A stretch of 64,000 bases of DNA from Clitopilus passeckerianus. Lineage: Eukaryota; Basidiomycota; Agaricomycetes; Agaricales; Entolomataceae. Within the stretch, counting starts at the first letter, position 1; each line of letters starts with the position of its first letter. Below are positions 46,601 through 56,901 of the stretch, piece after piece. Both the position numbers and the translations under genes were made by a program. Below the pieces are notes generated by a model. The model was not told the origin of the DNA. It saw only the letters and a list, made by a program, of their open reading frames with translations, and ran no database searches. The stretch covers positions 1,674,001 to 1,738,000 of the forward strand of contig CALYLX010000142.1 in the NCBI GenBank assembly GCA_944990035.1, read 5' to 3'.

Positions 46601-46702
46601 TTTGTAATTCAGGATAGAGCATTGGGAGGCTAGAACGCAGAATGACTTACCATAATCCCAGAAGATACCCACTGCTGGTTTTTTCGCTTTCTTGCGCCTC
46701 AT
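43696..46702 (-). CDS. NYN domain protein with giant acidic tail, array copy F
   Basis: The start at 46702 gives MRRKKAKKPAVGIFWDYG. Intron 1 (about 46600-46650) leads to ENRSLPAGINPRIFCDNVYK. Intron 2 (near 46340) lies after REEVDKTML. The NYN core ends with IALVSGDGDFIRVVKCLKSR and FEWSTFFPPEHRPL. All acidic NYN motifs are present. The remaining 800 or so residues have no LOTUS domain. They begin with Pro/Tyr/Ser-rich repeats (NDPVYSLVYSSAYSPVSPLY), then become one of the most acidic regions imaginable, with Glu runs of up to about a dozen. The C-terminus is again mixed (DARRTSFSYANYRQAGILSP, ending RRPRFRPQD). The last exon alone is 882 codons and uninterrupted. The basic N-terminus and acidic tail suggest a self-shielding or condensate-forming nuclease, which is speculation. 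Confidence 0.75.
44300..45180. repeat. Glu/Asp-coding low-complexity tract in copy F
   Basis: The plus strand is a long C/T-rich tract of CTC, CTT and CTG triplets; the minus strand codes for Glu and Asp, with Met, Tyr, Gln and His scattered through it. Strand asymmetry is near complete in places (44660-44695). Units of the type EEEExMYxxDE repeat loosely. Confidence 0.8.
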
Positions 46703-47323
46703 CCTGGGTTTTATGTCTTCAAATCAGCATGAACAGAGGATAAAGGCAAGCAACGGCTGAGACAGGCTCATTGTACTGCCGCTGCAGAAAATCTGCATTT
46801 TTCGGAAATAATCGGTCGCGTTCGATCATTATATCGTTGGCCCAAGATAGCAGGTCTTCGAAAGCTTAGATTGTAGATGTTCCTCGCGTTCACAGTGTTG
46901 AAAGAAAAAGAATGAATCGAGAGCTCGAAGATAGTTTGTTTAAGTCTTCAAGACCCTGAGTCCTGCCAGTGCCAATCACTGGGTGAAGCCAAGTTTGACA
47001 CGACCACATGTCAGTCCTCGCATCAAAGAGCAAATACAACCAAACAGCTTCGAGTGTTGAATTGTTGGTGTTGATTTGGCCAAACTCGGAATGACACCGT
47101 GTGGCTTTTTGAGCGCCTATCTTATCAAGTTGTGTTTTAGCGCTCAAGGCACATGTCCTTGTTAAAAGGGTCCTGGTTAATACGGGGCAATGATCACAGC
47201 TTGATTTTCACTTCACGACTTCCGTTACAATGTTCATGTAGATTGATTATTGGGATGTATTAGGTTGAAGAAAATGAAAACAGTGAAGTACCATGTCATC
47301 CGTTGAGCAGAACCTTGGAAGTA
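46703..47323. other. spacer, no gene seen
   Basis: Holds the copy F promoter and the 3' flank of the F-box gene. A short minus-strand open frame (46890-47147) starts MSAKTQLDKIGAQKATRCHS, but it lacks any motif and its homopolymeric end argues against coding. Confidence 0.45.
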
Positions 47324-48989
47324 TCATGTACGCCGTTCTTCAAAACTATGAGCGCACTGTTTCAGAATCTCATTAAGAGGTTCCCATAGTTCCCACTCCA
47401 CACCTTCACCAAGACCATGATCCGTTCCAGAGATATATCCAGCTCTTGGGAACATCATGAGCAGGCAACGTAATGTTTTCATGCTCTCGCGTAGAGGAGC
47501 GCAGTGGAACTGAACATGGCGAACGTTGGAGTGTTCAGATTTTGAGAGTTGTGATGTGTCAAAAGGGCAACATATGGCAGTGACTTCCAGGTGTATTAGA
47601 TGTTGACAGTTTCTGACCAAAGGAACCAATCCTTCAGGTGTTAATTTGGGCAATCCGTCTTTGGCAGAATATATCTTCAGGTCCGAAAGAACTGTCCACG
47701 AGGATGCAATGGCGAAAAACCAAGAATTTGGGAGAAGGGGGGAGAAGGAGCTTAGGAAAGAAACTTCCTTGACATGCCTTAGTCGCCTTGATTGCAAACC
47801 TATACTTTGCAGGCCGCTGGCTGGGATGATGGTCTGCGTCTCTCCATCTTCTCCGATCCACAAGTCAAGCAAATTCTCAAGTTGCGAGAGTTTGTCCCAG
47901 AAGTCATCCAGAAAGGCCGAATGGTCTATGGGGTTTGGAAGTTCGCCGCCGATTTCGAGATATAGTTTCTCCAGAGGACAACTCCGCACAAAGTCAAGTA
48001 AAGATGGTGCGACGTGCCATGATATGGGGTCTAGATGGAGTGAGCGAAGTTGGCGAAAGGGGTATTGCACATTTGAGGGAACATCTTCTACTTGTAATAT
48101 TGATGTGAATTTAAGTTGTAACGCTTGTAGTGATGGAAGGCCCGTGAAATCCTTGAGAATCCCTGGGTATGTATCGAAAGGGAGAAGGTTCAAGTGCTGA
48201 AGCTGTCGAAGTTCGTATACCATATCCTTAACCGCGTCAAGGCATTCATCAAAGTTGGATGGTTGTAGGCAGTGTCGCCCCTTTGAGCCTGTTATAATCC
48301 ATGACTGTTCGCAATCCAGAGAAAGGTTTCTAAGCAAAGGGCATAGCCAGGCCAGTTGGGAGATGAAGGAGGGAATGGTGGGATGGGTTGCACGAATGGC
48401 GAGATGGAGCTTCTCAAGCCCGGGATGGACCAGGCTCGGGAGGCACCGCGCAATGGACCTATTGTGCTGCGTATAACAGAGTGAGAGAGTTTTCAACCGC
48501 GGAAGCAGCGCCTGTGCTGGCCGATACGTGCAGAGATCGAGGAGTGTACTTAGGTGGACAAAAGTGGTTGTTGATTATGTCCGATGCGCATATGACAGAT
48601 TCGTTGTGCATACGAGTGGTATTTTCCCAGTCAGAGGGCTTGAGTCCTCTAACAAAAACCTGTATGAACCTCAGCCTCTGGTCAACCACTTCTACAGAAT
48701 TCAAAAACATACCATGTCACTCCTTTCGTTTTCTTCGTCATGGTCACGGTCATTGTCATTAAGAAGGTCCTCTGGCATGGCAGAAAGAAGCTCATGGAAG
48801 CCAGCGGACCTCCACAAGCAGTCGAGTGCAACCTCTGAAAGATGTAAGCCATCAAGGTTGTGTTCAAAATTAACGGGACAAACCCTTGAAAGTGCGACAC
48901 GTTTTGGCTAAGGCCAACCAAGTCACTTGGTGATCTACCAACAGGAATATGTGTTGCTGGATTTCGACATTTCGTAGGCATAGGTGCAT
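47324..48989 (-). CDS. F-box/leucine-rich-repeat protein
   Basis: The ATG at 48989 gives MHLCLRNVEIQQHIFLLVDH followed by QVTWLALAKTCRTFK, an F-box-like motif. An intron ending near 48835 joins in phase to VALDCLWRSAGFHELLSAMP, the usual second block of mushroom F-box proteins (LWRxxxxLxxLLxxLP). A third exon reads RLRFIQVFVRGLKPSDWENT on one side and joins the long exon LKTLSLCYTQHNRSIARCLP on the other. Leu-rich scanning units follow: LVHPGLEKLHLAIRATHPTI, LCPLLRNLSLDCEQSW, LRQLQHLNLLPFDTYPG and FRQLRSLHLDPISWHVA. The C-terminus ends FEERRT at 47324. It is presumably an SCF adaptor. The start could lie further 5' (a candidate ATG near 49196 needs two more introns). It is inserted between array copies F and G. 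Confidence 0.72.
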
Positions 48990-49544
48990 GCTGAGAAAGC
49001 CCTTGTCGAGGTGGCAGGGTTGCCTCTATCTCCGGCGAAGGCTGAGGAAATCTGGGACTGCTGGCACCGGTGGAATGGTGAAAGGACAAAGCAAGGACCC
49101 TGATCAGAGCAGCCTCTCAACCGACAAAAGCAGTACTGTATTTCCCACTTGATTTTGTCCAGGCCCACAACCAGGCGATTGAGAAGTGTTCGACATGGTG
49201 GTAAAAAGGTAGGTCTTCAAATTGACTAATCGAGCAACAAGTAAAACTCTACGGGTCTAAGCACAGGAGGGATCCAAACGGAAAATCTAAGCATTACAAG
49301 AAATATACCAGAAAGCAAGGTTATAACATTGAAATTATGTAGTAGATAATTATAAAGCTGGTAAAAAAACTGGTATGCTGGAATCATGAACGAAGTGTGT
49401 GTATGTTGTGTCTGATCCTCAAAATATTGAAATATGTATAGCCAACGAATAAAAGAAGAATAAATCATCGTGAAAGTCGTAAGTCGTAAGAGTCATCAGA
49501 GCATCCAAAGTCATCAAAGAATTCTGAAGAAAATCAGTTACGCC
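48990..49544. other. promoter of the F-box gene and 3' flank of copy G
   Basis: Contains an alternative upstream ATG for the F-box gene near 49196 (MSNTSQSPGCGPGQNQVG). Otherwise AT-rich with no gene-like frame between 49200 and 49544. Confidence 0.4.
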
Positions 49545-51195
49545 TTACGCCCACTCTGGTCGCAAAGCCACCCATTTCCCCCCACCTACGCCACCGACCT
49601 CAACAATCCCAACATTCTTCGCCCGCTCCAAGTACTCCTTGAACCCTCCTTTCGCACAATTCGCCCTATCATATACCTCCTCAACGCCATCCATGCCATA
49701 AACAGACAGCATCATAGGCGCGAGTGCATTCCGCAGTGGACGATCATGTCCTCGGGAGACTTCCAGACGGAGCGTGTCGATCAGAGGAGAGAATATCTGA
49801 GCGTAGTATTCTTTCTGCTTGGGAGAATAGAGGTGTGTTGGGGAGGTCGGTGATGGTGGGATGCTCATACTGGACAAACTTGAGCCTGAGGTGGAAGTAC
49901 TAGTGCTCGAGGTAGACTGTGAGGGAGCTGGGGAAGCGATACGGTCTACGAGGGTGATCCGTACGGGGATGGGGGCGATGATGCGGTCGGAGAGGGATGA
50001 GGGTTTGGGTTTGCTCGGAGTTGCTCGGGTAGGGGAGCGGCCTCTCGTGGGTCTACCTGCACGTCCTGAGATGGGACGCTTGGGTGTGGCATCCTGGTCG
50101 AAGTGCCGAGGGAAGTTCATGTCTTCTAGATCGCAGGTGTCGCGGTAGTCTTCCTCGAAGGTGTCGGGCTCATAGCCAGTATCCTCAGAGTTGGGCGCTG
50201 AGGATTGCGAGATGCGTTCCGCGAGGGAGAGTTTGTTGACACGGGTTGCAAGGTCGTGCCCTTCTTTGTAATATGTGTCTCGTCTGCTAGAACAATGGTT
50301 GGGTGTTGAGTCGACTGGAGTTGGAGGTAAATCTGAAGCACGTTTGATTTCATCGCGCGCAGAGGTACGAGAAGACGCAATTTTTCGTCGTGGTCTCTTG
50401 GGAGTAAGGGCATGCGATAAGGAGCCGGAATTCTCTTCATCTGACTCATCTGTAGTATCATCTGGTGTCGGCAAGCCTTTCATGGACTTGCCATAGTCCG
50501 ACTCGTAGGAAGAATATCCATCATTAGAAGGTCTTCCTTCCCAGTCCTCGTCATCGGAGGTGTAGTAGTGGCTCGGTGGGCCCGTTCGGGCGGAGCCATT
50601 GCGAGACCGAGGCTGGTTCTTGATGACATCGGTAGTCCAGTCAAGCAAGACGGATGCTGTCCTTGCGAGGACTCTGCTAACTTGCGTGGGCGAGATGAGC
50701 ACGACGCGGTACTCTCTCCTCGTGAGTGTGATGACTGCACGGGTGAAGTCTCCATCTCCTGAGATGAGGATGATGGTTGTGGAACGACCTGAATGGTCGA
50801 GGGCATATGCAAACATGTCGACTTGAGCGCATATATTAGAGTTTTGCCCATGTAGAAGGAAATAGGGCCGTACCAAGTAACATTTTATCTGCAACATCCT
50901 TCTTTCCGATATGAGGACAGTCGATGAGTCTGACTTCAGAACTCTGCAAGTCGAAACGGAAGGCCGGTTCGGCTTTGGAAGCTTCCATGTACGCATTGAA
51001 TAGCTTTACTGTGCCGCATCCCTCAGCGACGCGGTAGATTTCCCATATTGCGTAGTAGGCAGATATATCGGTCGGGACCTCGCAGTTCTCTATGTTGGTT
51101 CAGAGAAGAATGGTAAGCGTTTGTCCGGTTGAATATGAGACAGAGAACGAACCGTAATCCCAGAAAACAGCGACATCATCACCTCCAGCAGGCAT
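49545..51195 (-). CDS. NYN-LOTUS protein, array copy G (most diverged, perhaps ancestral)
   Basis: The start at 51195 gives MPAGGDDVAVFWDY. Intron 1 splits the Glu codon of ENCEVPTDISAYYAI exactly as in the other copies. The domain continues with VRLIDCPHIGKKDVADKMLL, then intron 2, VDMFAYALDHSGRSTTIILI and SGDGDFTRAVITLTRREYRV. All acidic NYN residues are kept. A Ser/Arg/Pro-rich disordered linker of about 270 residues follows (Thr/Ser runs, RPTRGRSPTRATPSKPKPSS). The C-terminal LOTUS domain reads YYAQIFSPLIDTLRLEVSRG, NALAPMMLSVYGMDGVEEVY, CAKGGFKEYLERAKNVGIVE and GKWVALRPEWA. It lacks the flank repeats of the other copies. It is probably the single-copy parental type, which is inference. 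Confidence 0.82.
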
Positions 51196-51379
51196 TTTAT
51201 AAGTCGTACGTTTCGAGGGCAAGATTGGTACTCGTGTGTGTTCCCTTAGGTGGGCTCAAACGTAGTGCGGCAAGAACAGGAAACGTGGCGGTTCAAAGAC
51301 GAGTGGGGTAGTATATGTTCATATCCAGGACCGTAATTCGGCCAATAGTTGGGCAGGAAAAGTAGGGCCGAACAAAGAA

Positions 51380-51718
51380 TTAGTGGTCAGGGTCGACGGT
51401 GAGAACCTCTGCGCCACGATCGTCGATGAGGTCCTTGGAGAAAAAATGGAACCATTTCCAGCCGTCAAGCGGGCAAGGAAGCGGTTGAATTTTGATGATG
51501 GACGCGTCCGATTGGTTCGCGTATACGATGCCGAAATTCATGATATATAGCCATTCACGTTCACGACAGCGTTGTAGAGACTGTGCAGAAGGCGGAAGAT
51601 ATCTTGTCGTAGAGGTGGAAGATGTTGCGGAGTCAGACGCCGACACTGGACTCCGTGCCGACCGCCAGTCCTCCGGGCCTCGTCGCCTCGAGTCAGGAGC
51701 GAACTGAGAATTCGGTAC
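51380..51718 (-). CDS. small conserved-looking hypothetical protein
   Basis: The frame reads NSQFAPDSRRRGPEDWRSAR, a Ser/Thr-rich stretch, then CREREWLYIMNFGIVYANQS and DGWKWFHFFSKDLIDDRGAE before the stop at 51380. There is no ATG between an upstream TGA (about 51730) and the internal Met of IMNFG. A first exon upstream of 51718, or a start outside the marked span, is therefore needed. The Trp/Tyr/Phe-rich second half looks globular. No family is recognised. It is divergent from the RCC1 gene, with about 70 bases between. Confidence 0.45.
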   Translation of the reverse strand, partial: VPNSQFAPDSRRRGPEDWRSARSPVSASDSATSSTSTTRYLPPSAQSLQRCREREWLYIMNFGIVYANQSDASIIKIQPLPCPLDGWKWFHFFSKDLIDDRGAEVLTVDPDH

Positions 51719-51789
51719 CTTCGCTCAACACCGCCAATATTTCAACGTCAACCATTTGAATCAGTTCTAACCAAAACGATCCTAGCACG

Positions 51790-53249
51790 ATGGCACAGAT
51801 CCTCCCACTTCCAACATCTCCAGACCCTCTTCGCCCGGCGGCTCAACTGTTCATCTGGGGACAAGGCGCTGAGGGTCAGTTCGGTACAGGGCCTTCTGAG
51901 TTGGATGTATACAGAGCAAAGCCGTACAGACATAGATGGGTTGAAGAAAAGATAGCTAGTGGGGAGTTTGGCACAGAGGCGGGGGCAGGCATTGAGAGCA
52001 TTGCTGCTGGAGGGATGCATTCGATGATGATCGACGAAGGTGGAAAGGTAGTTACGGCGAGCATAATAATAATGGCGAGTGCATAGTTAACTGATTGGAA
52101 TCGTATTATAGATATGGACATTCGGAAACAACGATGAAGCAGCGCTGGGCCGTCAAACAGAAAAAGTGCCAGATCCTAACAATGAAGGGCAGTTCCTCGA
52201 TGAAGAGGAACTTCAGTCCTACCCACATCCTATCCAGTCGCTAGTCGATGAGGGATTCCGCGCTGTAAGAATCGTGGCTGGAGACAGTGTTAGTGGCGCT
52301 ATAAGTAGCGAAGGCGATCTTCGTGTATGGGGGTCATTCCGCGTACGTCCCACTGCCATCCATCCGCACGAACACGTCTCTGACTGCTCAACAGGCCCTA
52401 GACGGTATCCTCGGCCTTTCGCCGTCCACACACCACCAAGGCCAACATAAACCCACGCCTCTCCTTGCCAATCTGCCCCGAGGTGAAAAATGCGTCTCCC
52501 TCTCGGCGGGAACAAACCACCTTCTCATCCTCACAACCCACGGGAACATCTATTCTCTCGGTGCCGGTGACTCTGCGCAGCTGGGACGGCGAATCCTTGA
52601 AAGACGAAAGATACACGGTACTGTCCCGGAGAAGGTAGTTCTAGGAGGCAAAAGGGGAAGGAGGGCTATCCTCATTGCTGCTGGTAGTTATACCAGTTTC
52701 GCTCTTGACAATGAGGGAGGCGTGTGGGGTTGGGGAGCCAACCATCTCGGGCAGCTTGGGACAGGGAAAGAAGGGGCCGCAGATGACGAGGTTAGACTTC
52801 CCAAGAGGGTGAAGAGGTTGGGTGCAGACGAATTGATAGGAGAGCGGGTGATTGAGATTGCTGGAGGTGAACATCACACCTTGTTCCTAACCTCAGCAGG
52901 AAACGTCTTCGCCTGTGGGCGTGCATATAACGGCCAACTTGGACTATCGGAGACCGACCCGGCTTGGGTAAATAGTTCCGAGAAGGATAAGGAATTTATC
53001 TCGGAACCTGTGCTGGTAAGGATGCCAGAGGACAATGATCCCATCGTGCACATTGCAGCTGGGATGCATAATAGCATTGCGGTAAGCCAGGATGGAGCCC
53101 TGTATGCGTGGGGACAAGGGGGTGCGGGAGGGGATGAAGAAGAAAGGACTCCGAAAACGTTGGTGAGAAGAACGGGAGGACAATGGGATGCATTACAGGT
53201 TGCTTGTGGAGGCCAACATTCGCTGGGGTTGTTCCAAAAGGTAGATTGA
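51790..53249 (+). CDS. RCC1-type Ran guanine nucleotide exchange factor
   Basis: The chromatin-bound exchange factor that loads Ran with GTP (Prp20 in budding yeast, Pim1 in fission yeast). The seven-bladed propeller is visible blade by blade: AAQLFIWGQGAEGQFGTGPS, IWTFGNNDEAALGR, VSGAISSEGDLRVWGSFR, GNIYSLGAGDSAQLGR, GGVWGWGANHLGQLGTG, NVFACGRAYNGQLGLSETDP and DGALYAWGQGGAGG. Each carries the repeated Gly-His/Ser core (AAGGMHSMMID, SAGTNHLLILT, IAGGEHHTLFL, IAAGMHNSIAV, ACGGQHSLGLF). Two introns (about 52049-52111 and 52343-52394) join in phase: GGK to IWTFGNND and WGSFR to ALDGILGLSP. The start MAQILPLPTSPDPLRPAAQ is without the long basic tail seen in some family members. It converges on the uL5m gene. 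Confidence 0.88.
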
Positions 53250-53479
53250 GGGAACAATGCCAACCAGAAGGACCATGCTACAGCGATGATTCGACTTGGC
53301 CAGGGAAGTAAACTGATGGGAAAACGTTAGGAGGCCAACAAACACAATCACGGGAAGGATATTCAGTAAGATGGTGTATTAGGATTAAGCAACACAATGC
53401 AATTATACAAATCTGCAGAAAACCCGTCAGAGAAGGACCAGCAAGACGAATGTCAGATATACTCACAAGTATATAACCT

Positions 53480-54370
53480 CTACTTCCTCAAGAATGGTAT
53501 CTGGAAGCCCGACACCAACGCCCTCGCCCTGTTCTGTGCTCCCTGACCCTTTGCATTTGTCACAAAGTGCAAGTGCATTCCATAACTCTTGGGATACGAA
53601 TCCAAGTTGACTTCAATCTGCGGGAAGAGACCGAATGCATCGGGAGGAAGACCGAACGACACAACACCTGAAACAGCATTGGGTGTCTTAACTGACGACG
53701 ACTGTGGTGGTAGCTGAACACCCTGGAAGTCTCGAAGTCGGGGGAAGACGAATTCGGTCAAGGTACCAAGGAAGTCGTACATTGCCTGGCCTTTGAGGTC
53801 TACCTTGACACCTGCTGGAACACCAGGTCGTATCCAACCACCGACAGCCTTCTTGCCCTTGATAATTTGGATGCCCTCGGCAGTGTGACGACCGCCAGCT
53901 TGGTATGACTCTCCAGTCAGAGCACGCATGGCCATGATGAGTCCCAGGAGGTTATTCTTTTGTTGAATAGCGTCCTTCGCCATGACGTGAATCTGTAGCT
54001 TCTCTAGCTTAATCGTGTTCTCCGGAGTCGATGGTGGTGGAGGTTTGCGGTGCATCTGGGCACCTCCCACAGGTGGATTGTGCCGGAATCTGGTGTAGGG
54101 GTCTTCTGGGTCGTATTTCAGACGTATTTGACGCTCTTTAGCCTGGTCTGAGCCCGCAGGTGCATGAAGGTAGGTCATGTACATGAGGTCGTCTGCGAGC
54201 GTTGTGTGGTAGTGGTCCTCCACACGACATGGCGCAAATTGGCGTGTCAATATGTTGACGTGGGGGATAGGAAGTCGTGAGTCCCGGTCCTTGCGGAGGT
54301 TACGAGTAATCCGAGGACTACGTCCAAAGCGCGCAACAGAACGCGTTAGTGAGGCTGCTTGGCTGCTCAT
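53480..54370 (-). CDS. MRPL7: mitochondrial large-subunit ribosomal protein uL5m
   Basis: A single uninterrupted exon of 296 codons. A basic, Arg/Ser-rich N-terminus (MSSQAASLTRSVARFGRSPR) looks like a mitochondrial targeting sequence. The uL5 domain follows: IKLEKLQIHVMAKDAIQQKN, LMALTGESYQ-type core (MAMRALTGESYQAGGRHTAE), VGGWIRPGVPAGVKVDLKGQ, AMYDFLGTLTEFVFPRLRDF, GVVSFGLPPDAFGLFPQIEV and the end SYGMHLHFVTNAKGQGAQNR. The domain binds 5S-like or central-protuberance rRNA in ribosomes. The lack of introns in such an intron-rich genome is notable but not unique. The end ALVSGFQIPFLRK is typical for yeast MRPL7 homologs. Confidence 0.92.
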   Translation of the reverse strand: MSSQAASLTRSVARFGRSPRITRNLRKDRDSRLPIPHVNILTRQFAPCRVEDHYHTTLADDLMYMTYLHAPAGSDQAKERQIRLKYDPEDPYTRFRHNPPVGGAQMHRKPPPPSTPENTIKLEKLQIHVMAKDAIQQKNNLLGLIMAMRALTGESYQAGGRHTAEGIQIIKGKKAVGGWIRPGVPAGVKVDLKGQAMYDFLGTLTEFVFPRLRDFQGVQLPPQSSSVKTPNAVSGVVSFGLPPDAFGLFPQIEVNLDSYPKSYGMHLHFVTNAKGQGAQNRARALVSGFQIPFLRK

Positions 54371-54735
54371 TGTTGACGGCGGTGAGCTCAGGCCTTAGAG
54401 CTTTTGGGATTGACGTGACCAGCCAGTGCAAAAAGTTCGAAGGTTGTATGGTTCTCGGGGCGAAAGCGTGTATTCCAAACAACGACAAAGGATCCGCGTT
54501 TCTTGTCTAAAGCTCGCGCTGATGTTGGGCAGATGTCTGCTGCTTAAAGGCCATAACTCGGGCAATTGAGCCAGAAATTATGGTGTTTAGCTCTTAGACC
54601 AAGCTTGGGGCCTCCAAAATGGCTGAAATCCGAGTCGGCGCAGTTCCTGTTGACGGTCAACGTGATTGGCGCCGATCGCCAACCCTTATACACGTTGAAC
54701 GATAGCATTCAGCATGCTGTACCACTGGTACTCTC
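54371..54735. other. spacer, no gene seen
   Basis: Upstream region of the uL5m gene and of the NACHT relic. No supported open frame. Confidence 0.5.
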
Positions 54736-55976
54736 ATGTCCTTTCCCAACGATGCGGCTCTGGAGTGTCAATTCTTGGGGGGGAACTTCAGAAGGCTCAA
54801 ACTATTTATAACCACCATGCATTTCACAACGGTAGGATATACATCATCTCGGCGTATTGGCACAGTTCCTTTACTAATATTTTGTTGTGGCAGGTGCAGC
54901 CACTGGCAACATGTGGTCTCCAGAGCGATGCATGACTCTGCAGAACGACACGACCCACCAAAATGCCATCCCGGGACCCATGTTGCGGTTCTGGAGCTCA
55001 TCTTTGCATGGATGAATGCATTGAACGGCAGCAAGGAACTTGTGATGTGGTTGAGCGGGCCTGCAGGAGCAGGAAAGTCTGCCATTGCTCAGAGCCTCGC
55101 TGAAAGATGTGGTGAAGCTGGCAAACGAGGTGGAACTTGGTTCTTCTCTCGAACGGCGCAAGGAAGGAGCAAGAAGACCGACCTCGCACCTACCCTTGCC
55201 GTTCAACTGCGGGGGGATCGTGCATTCCGAAATGCAGACATGCTCCCGGATGATCCACAGATCTACGAGAAGTCGTTCCGAACGCAAAAGGAGAGACTAG
55301 TCGTCGATCTCTGCTTGAAATGGTTTGAAACACGCTTTCGGATAGGCATGAAGATTATCATCATCGATAACCTAAACGAGTGCCTGAAGGAGGAATCGCA
55401 AAAGACCATTTTGAAGACCATCTTTTACTTCGCTGAGCGATACTCTCATCTCCCAATCCGCTGGCTCATCGCCAGCCGGCCTGAACACCAAATCCGGGAA
55501 ACTTTTAGCCAGCCGAACGTGGCCCTCTTGACTCAACGAGACGTATTGGACGACACACACAACCCCGACGCCGACATTCAACTTTTCCTCACGTGCGAGT
55601 TCGTGGAAATCGGGTCCCGTCATCCCCATCTCCCTCCGTCGTGGCCATCTGCAGAAGCGATCACCAGATTGGTGGAGACTTCCCCCGGCCAGTTCATATA
55701 CCCCGCAGTTGTTGTCCGCTAGTTGGATCCCCACGAACAGACCCGTTACGGGGCCTGGAGATCATCCTCAGGCTTGCCAGTAACCGACGCAAAGAAAATA
55801 CATATGCAGAACTGGATGCCTTGTATATGCACATCCTCGATGCATCACTCCCCTCGAGATGGATACCTTGGCGAAACCCCTCTTCGTTGATGCCCCGTTT
55901 GAAGGTAATTTCCTCGCCTTTTTTCGATACTGAGCAGATACTAATCCTTGCACGAATAGAAGGCGAAGGCTTGTGA
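54736..55976 (+). pseudogene. NACHT-type NTPase relic
   Basis: The family hallmark HDSAERHDPPKCHPGTHVAV is followed by Walker A GPAGAGKSAIAQSLAE, GTWFFSRTAQGR and the Walker B region IIIIDNLNECL. Family members usually have IDGLDEC here, so one acidic residue is now Asn. IRWLIASRPEHQIRETF is the sensor region. The frame meets a TAG after FIYPAVVVR (55720-55722). The expected sequence resumes in another frame as SPRTDPLRGLEIILRLASNR and AELDALYMHILDASLP, ending at about 55976. There is no WD40 or ankyrin repeat part. In intact form these are STAND-type proteins linked in fungi to non-self recognition. The N-terminal effector part is not recognisable. The stop, the frameshift and the missing 3' half together mark it as decayed. 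Confidence 0.75.
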
Positions 55977-56901
55977 CGTAGGGAGGGCAGGCTTACACGC
56001 TGCACCGGCCAACGGATTCCAGTCCACGGCGCGGATTGGACCGAAATCACCCGTGTGCAAGAGCACGCCTCGAATTCCTGGTATTGCAGCAGTGGTACCG
56101 ATATTTCTTGCAGTCGCGACTGGCGTGCCAATGGCTGCTGGCATGCCCGAAACCGCCAGCTAGAATTGCATAGCAAACTGGAAGGAGAGCCTACTCGAGG
56201 CGAACTGGGCTCCCTTATGCATTGGGTTTGACCAGCCCGAGAAACTCCCCGCCAAAAGACACCGAGCGTGCAACGCGACAACGCGTCGCGTCTGACTGTG
56301 CGTTGACTCGGAAAAACAGCAGGCGTGTTTCCTTGACTACTTGCGTGGGTTGCTTGTAGAATTCCGATGTTGAAAGTATGGTACTTTTTTGGAGAGATTT
56401 TAATGTCATTTTCTCTATCTTTCGTCTGCTGGCATCCCTGAATATAAATAGTCGAGAAGCACACGTTAATCAGTGCGAATTGCGAAGAACTGAACTGGGC
56501 TAACCGAATGCAGCCTTGACCAATTCACACGGTGACCACAAATATTTGCACCAGCGGCTGAGCATTGCCCTCAGTGACGGCTTAGTCCAACTTCAACTTG
56601 CAACCGAACGCACCCCGTAGCTGCTCCCATTTGCTTGCCTTTGCCAGGCTGCGTGCAAGGGAAGCTCGGGAGTGCTATATACATTCTCAAGATTCAAAGC
56701 GCCTGCGCAAACCCCGCAATTGACAGCCACAATGGCCGTAGCAATGCCTTCATCAAGAAACCCGATGAATGGGCTATCTTGGGAGGAAGAAGTCGTTCCA
56801 GCTTTGAGGAAACGTGTGTTGAAGGTGTTCTAGTATTGAAAGCGCGAGCTAACATCGTATATATAGGACTAGAAAGTGAGAGCAGAACCCTCACGAAACG
56901 G
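55977..56901. other. spacer with possible remains of the NACHT gene; promoter of the CAAX gene
   Basis: The open frame on the minus strand (55694-56464) shows no motif and overlaps the relic. The plus frame leading into 56902 is open from 56635, but it has no ATG before 56902. Confidence 0.4.

Noticed and set aside
55694..56464. Minus-strand frame of 256 codons
   Set aside because: Overlaps the NACHT relic, has no motif and has Ser/Arg-rich shadow composition.
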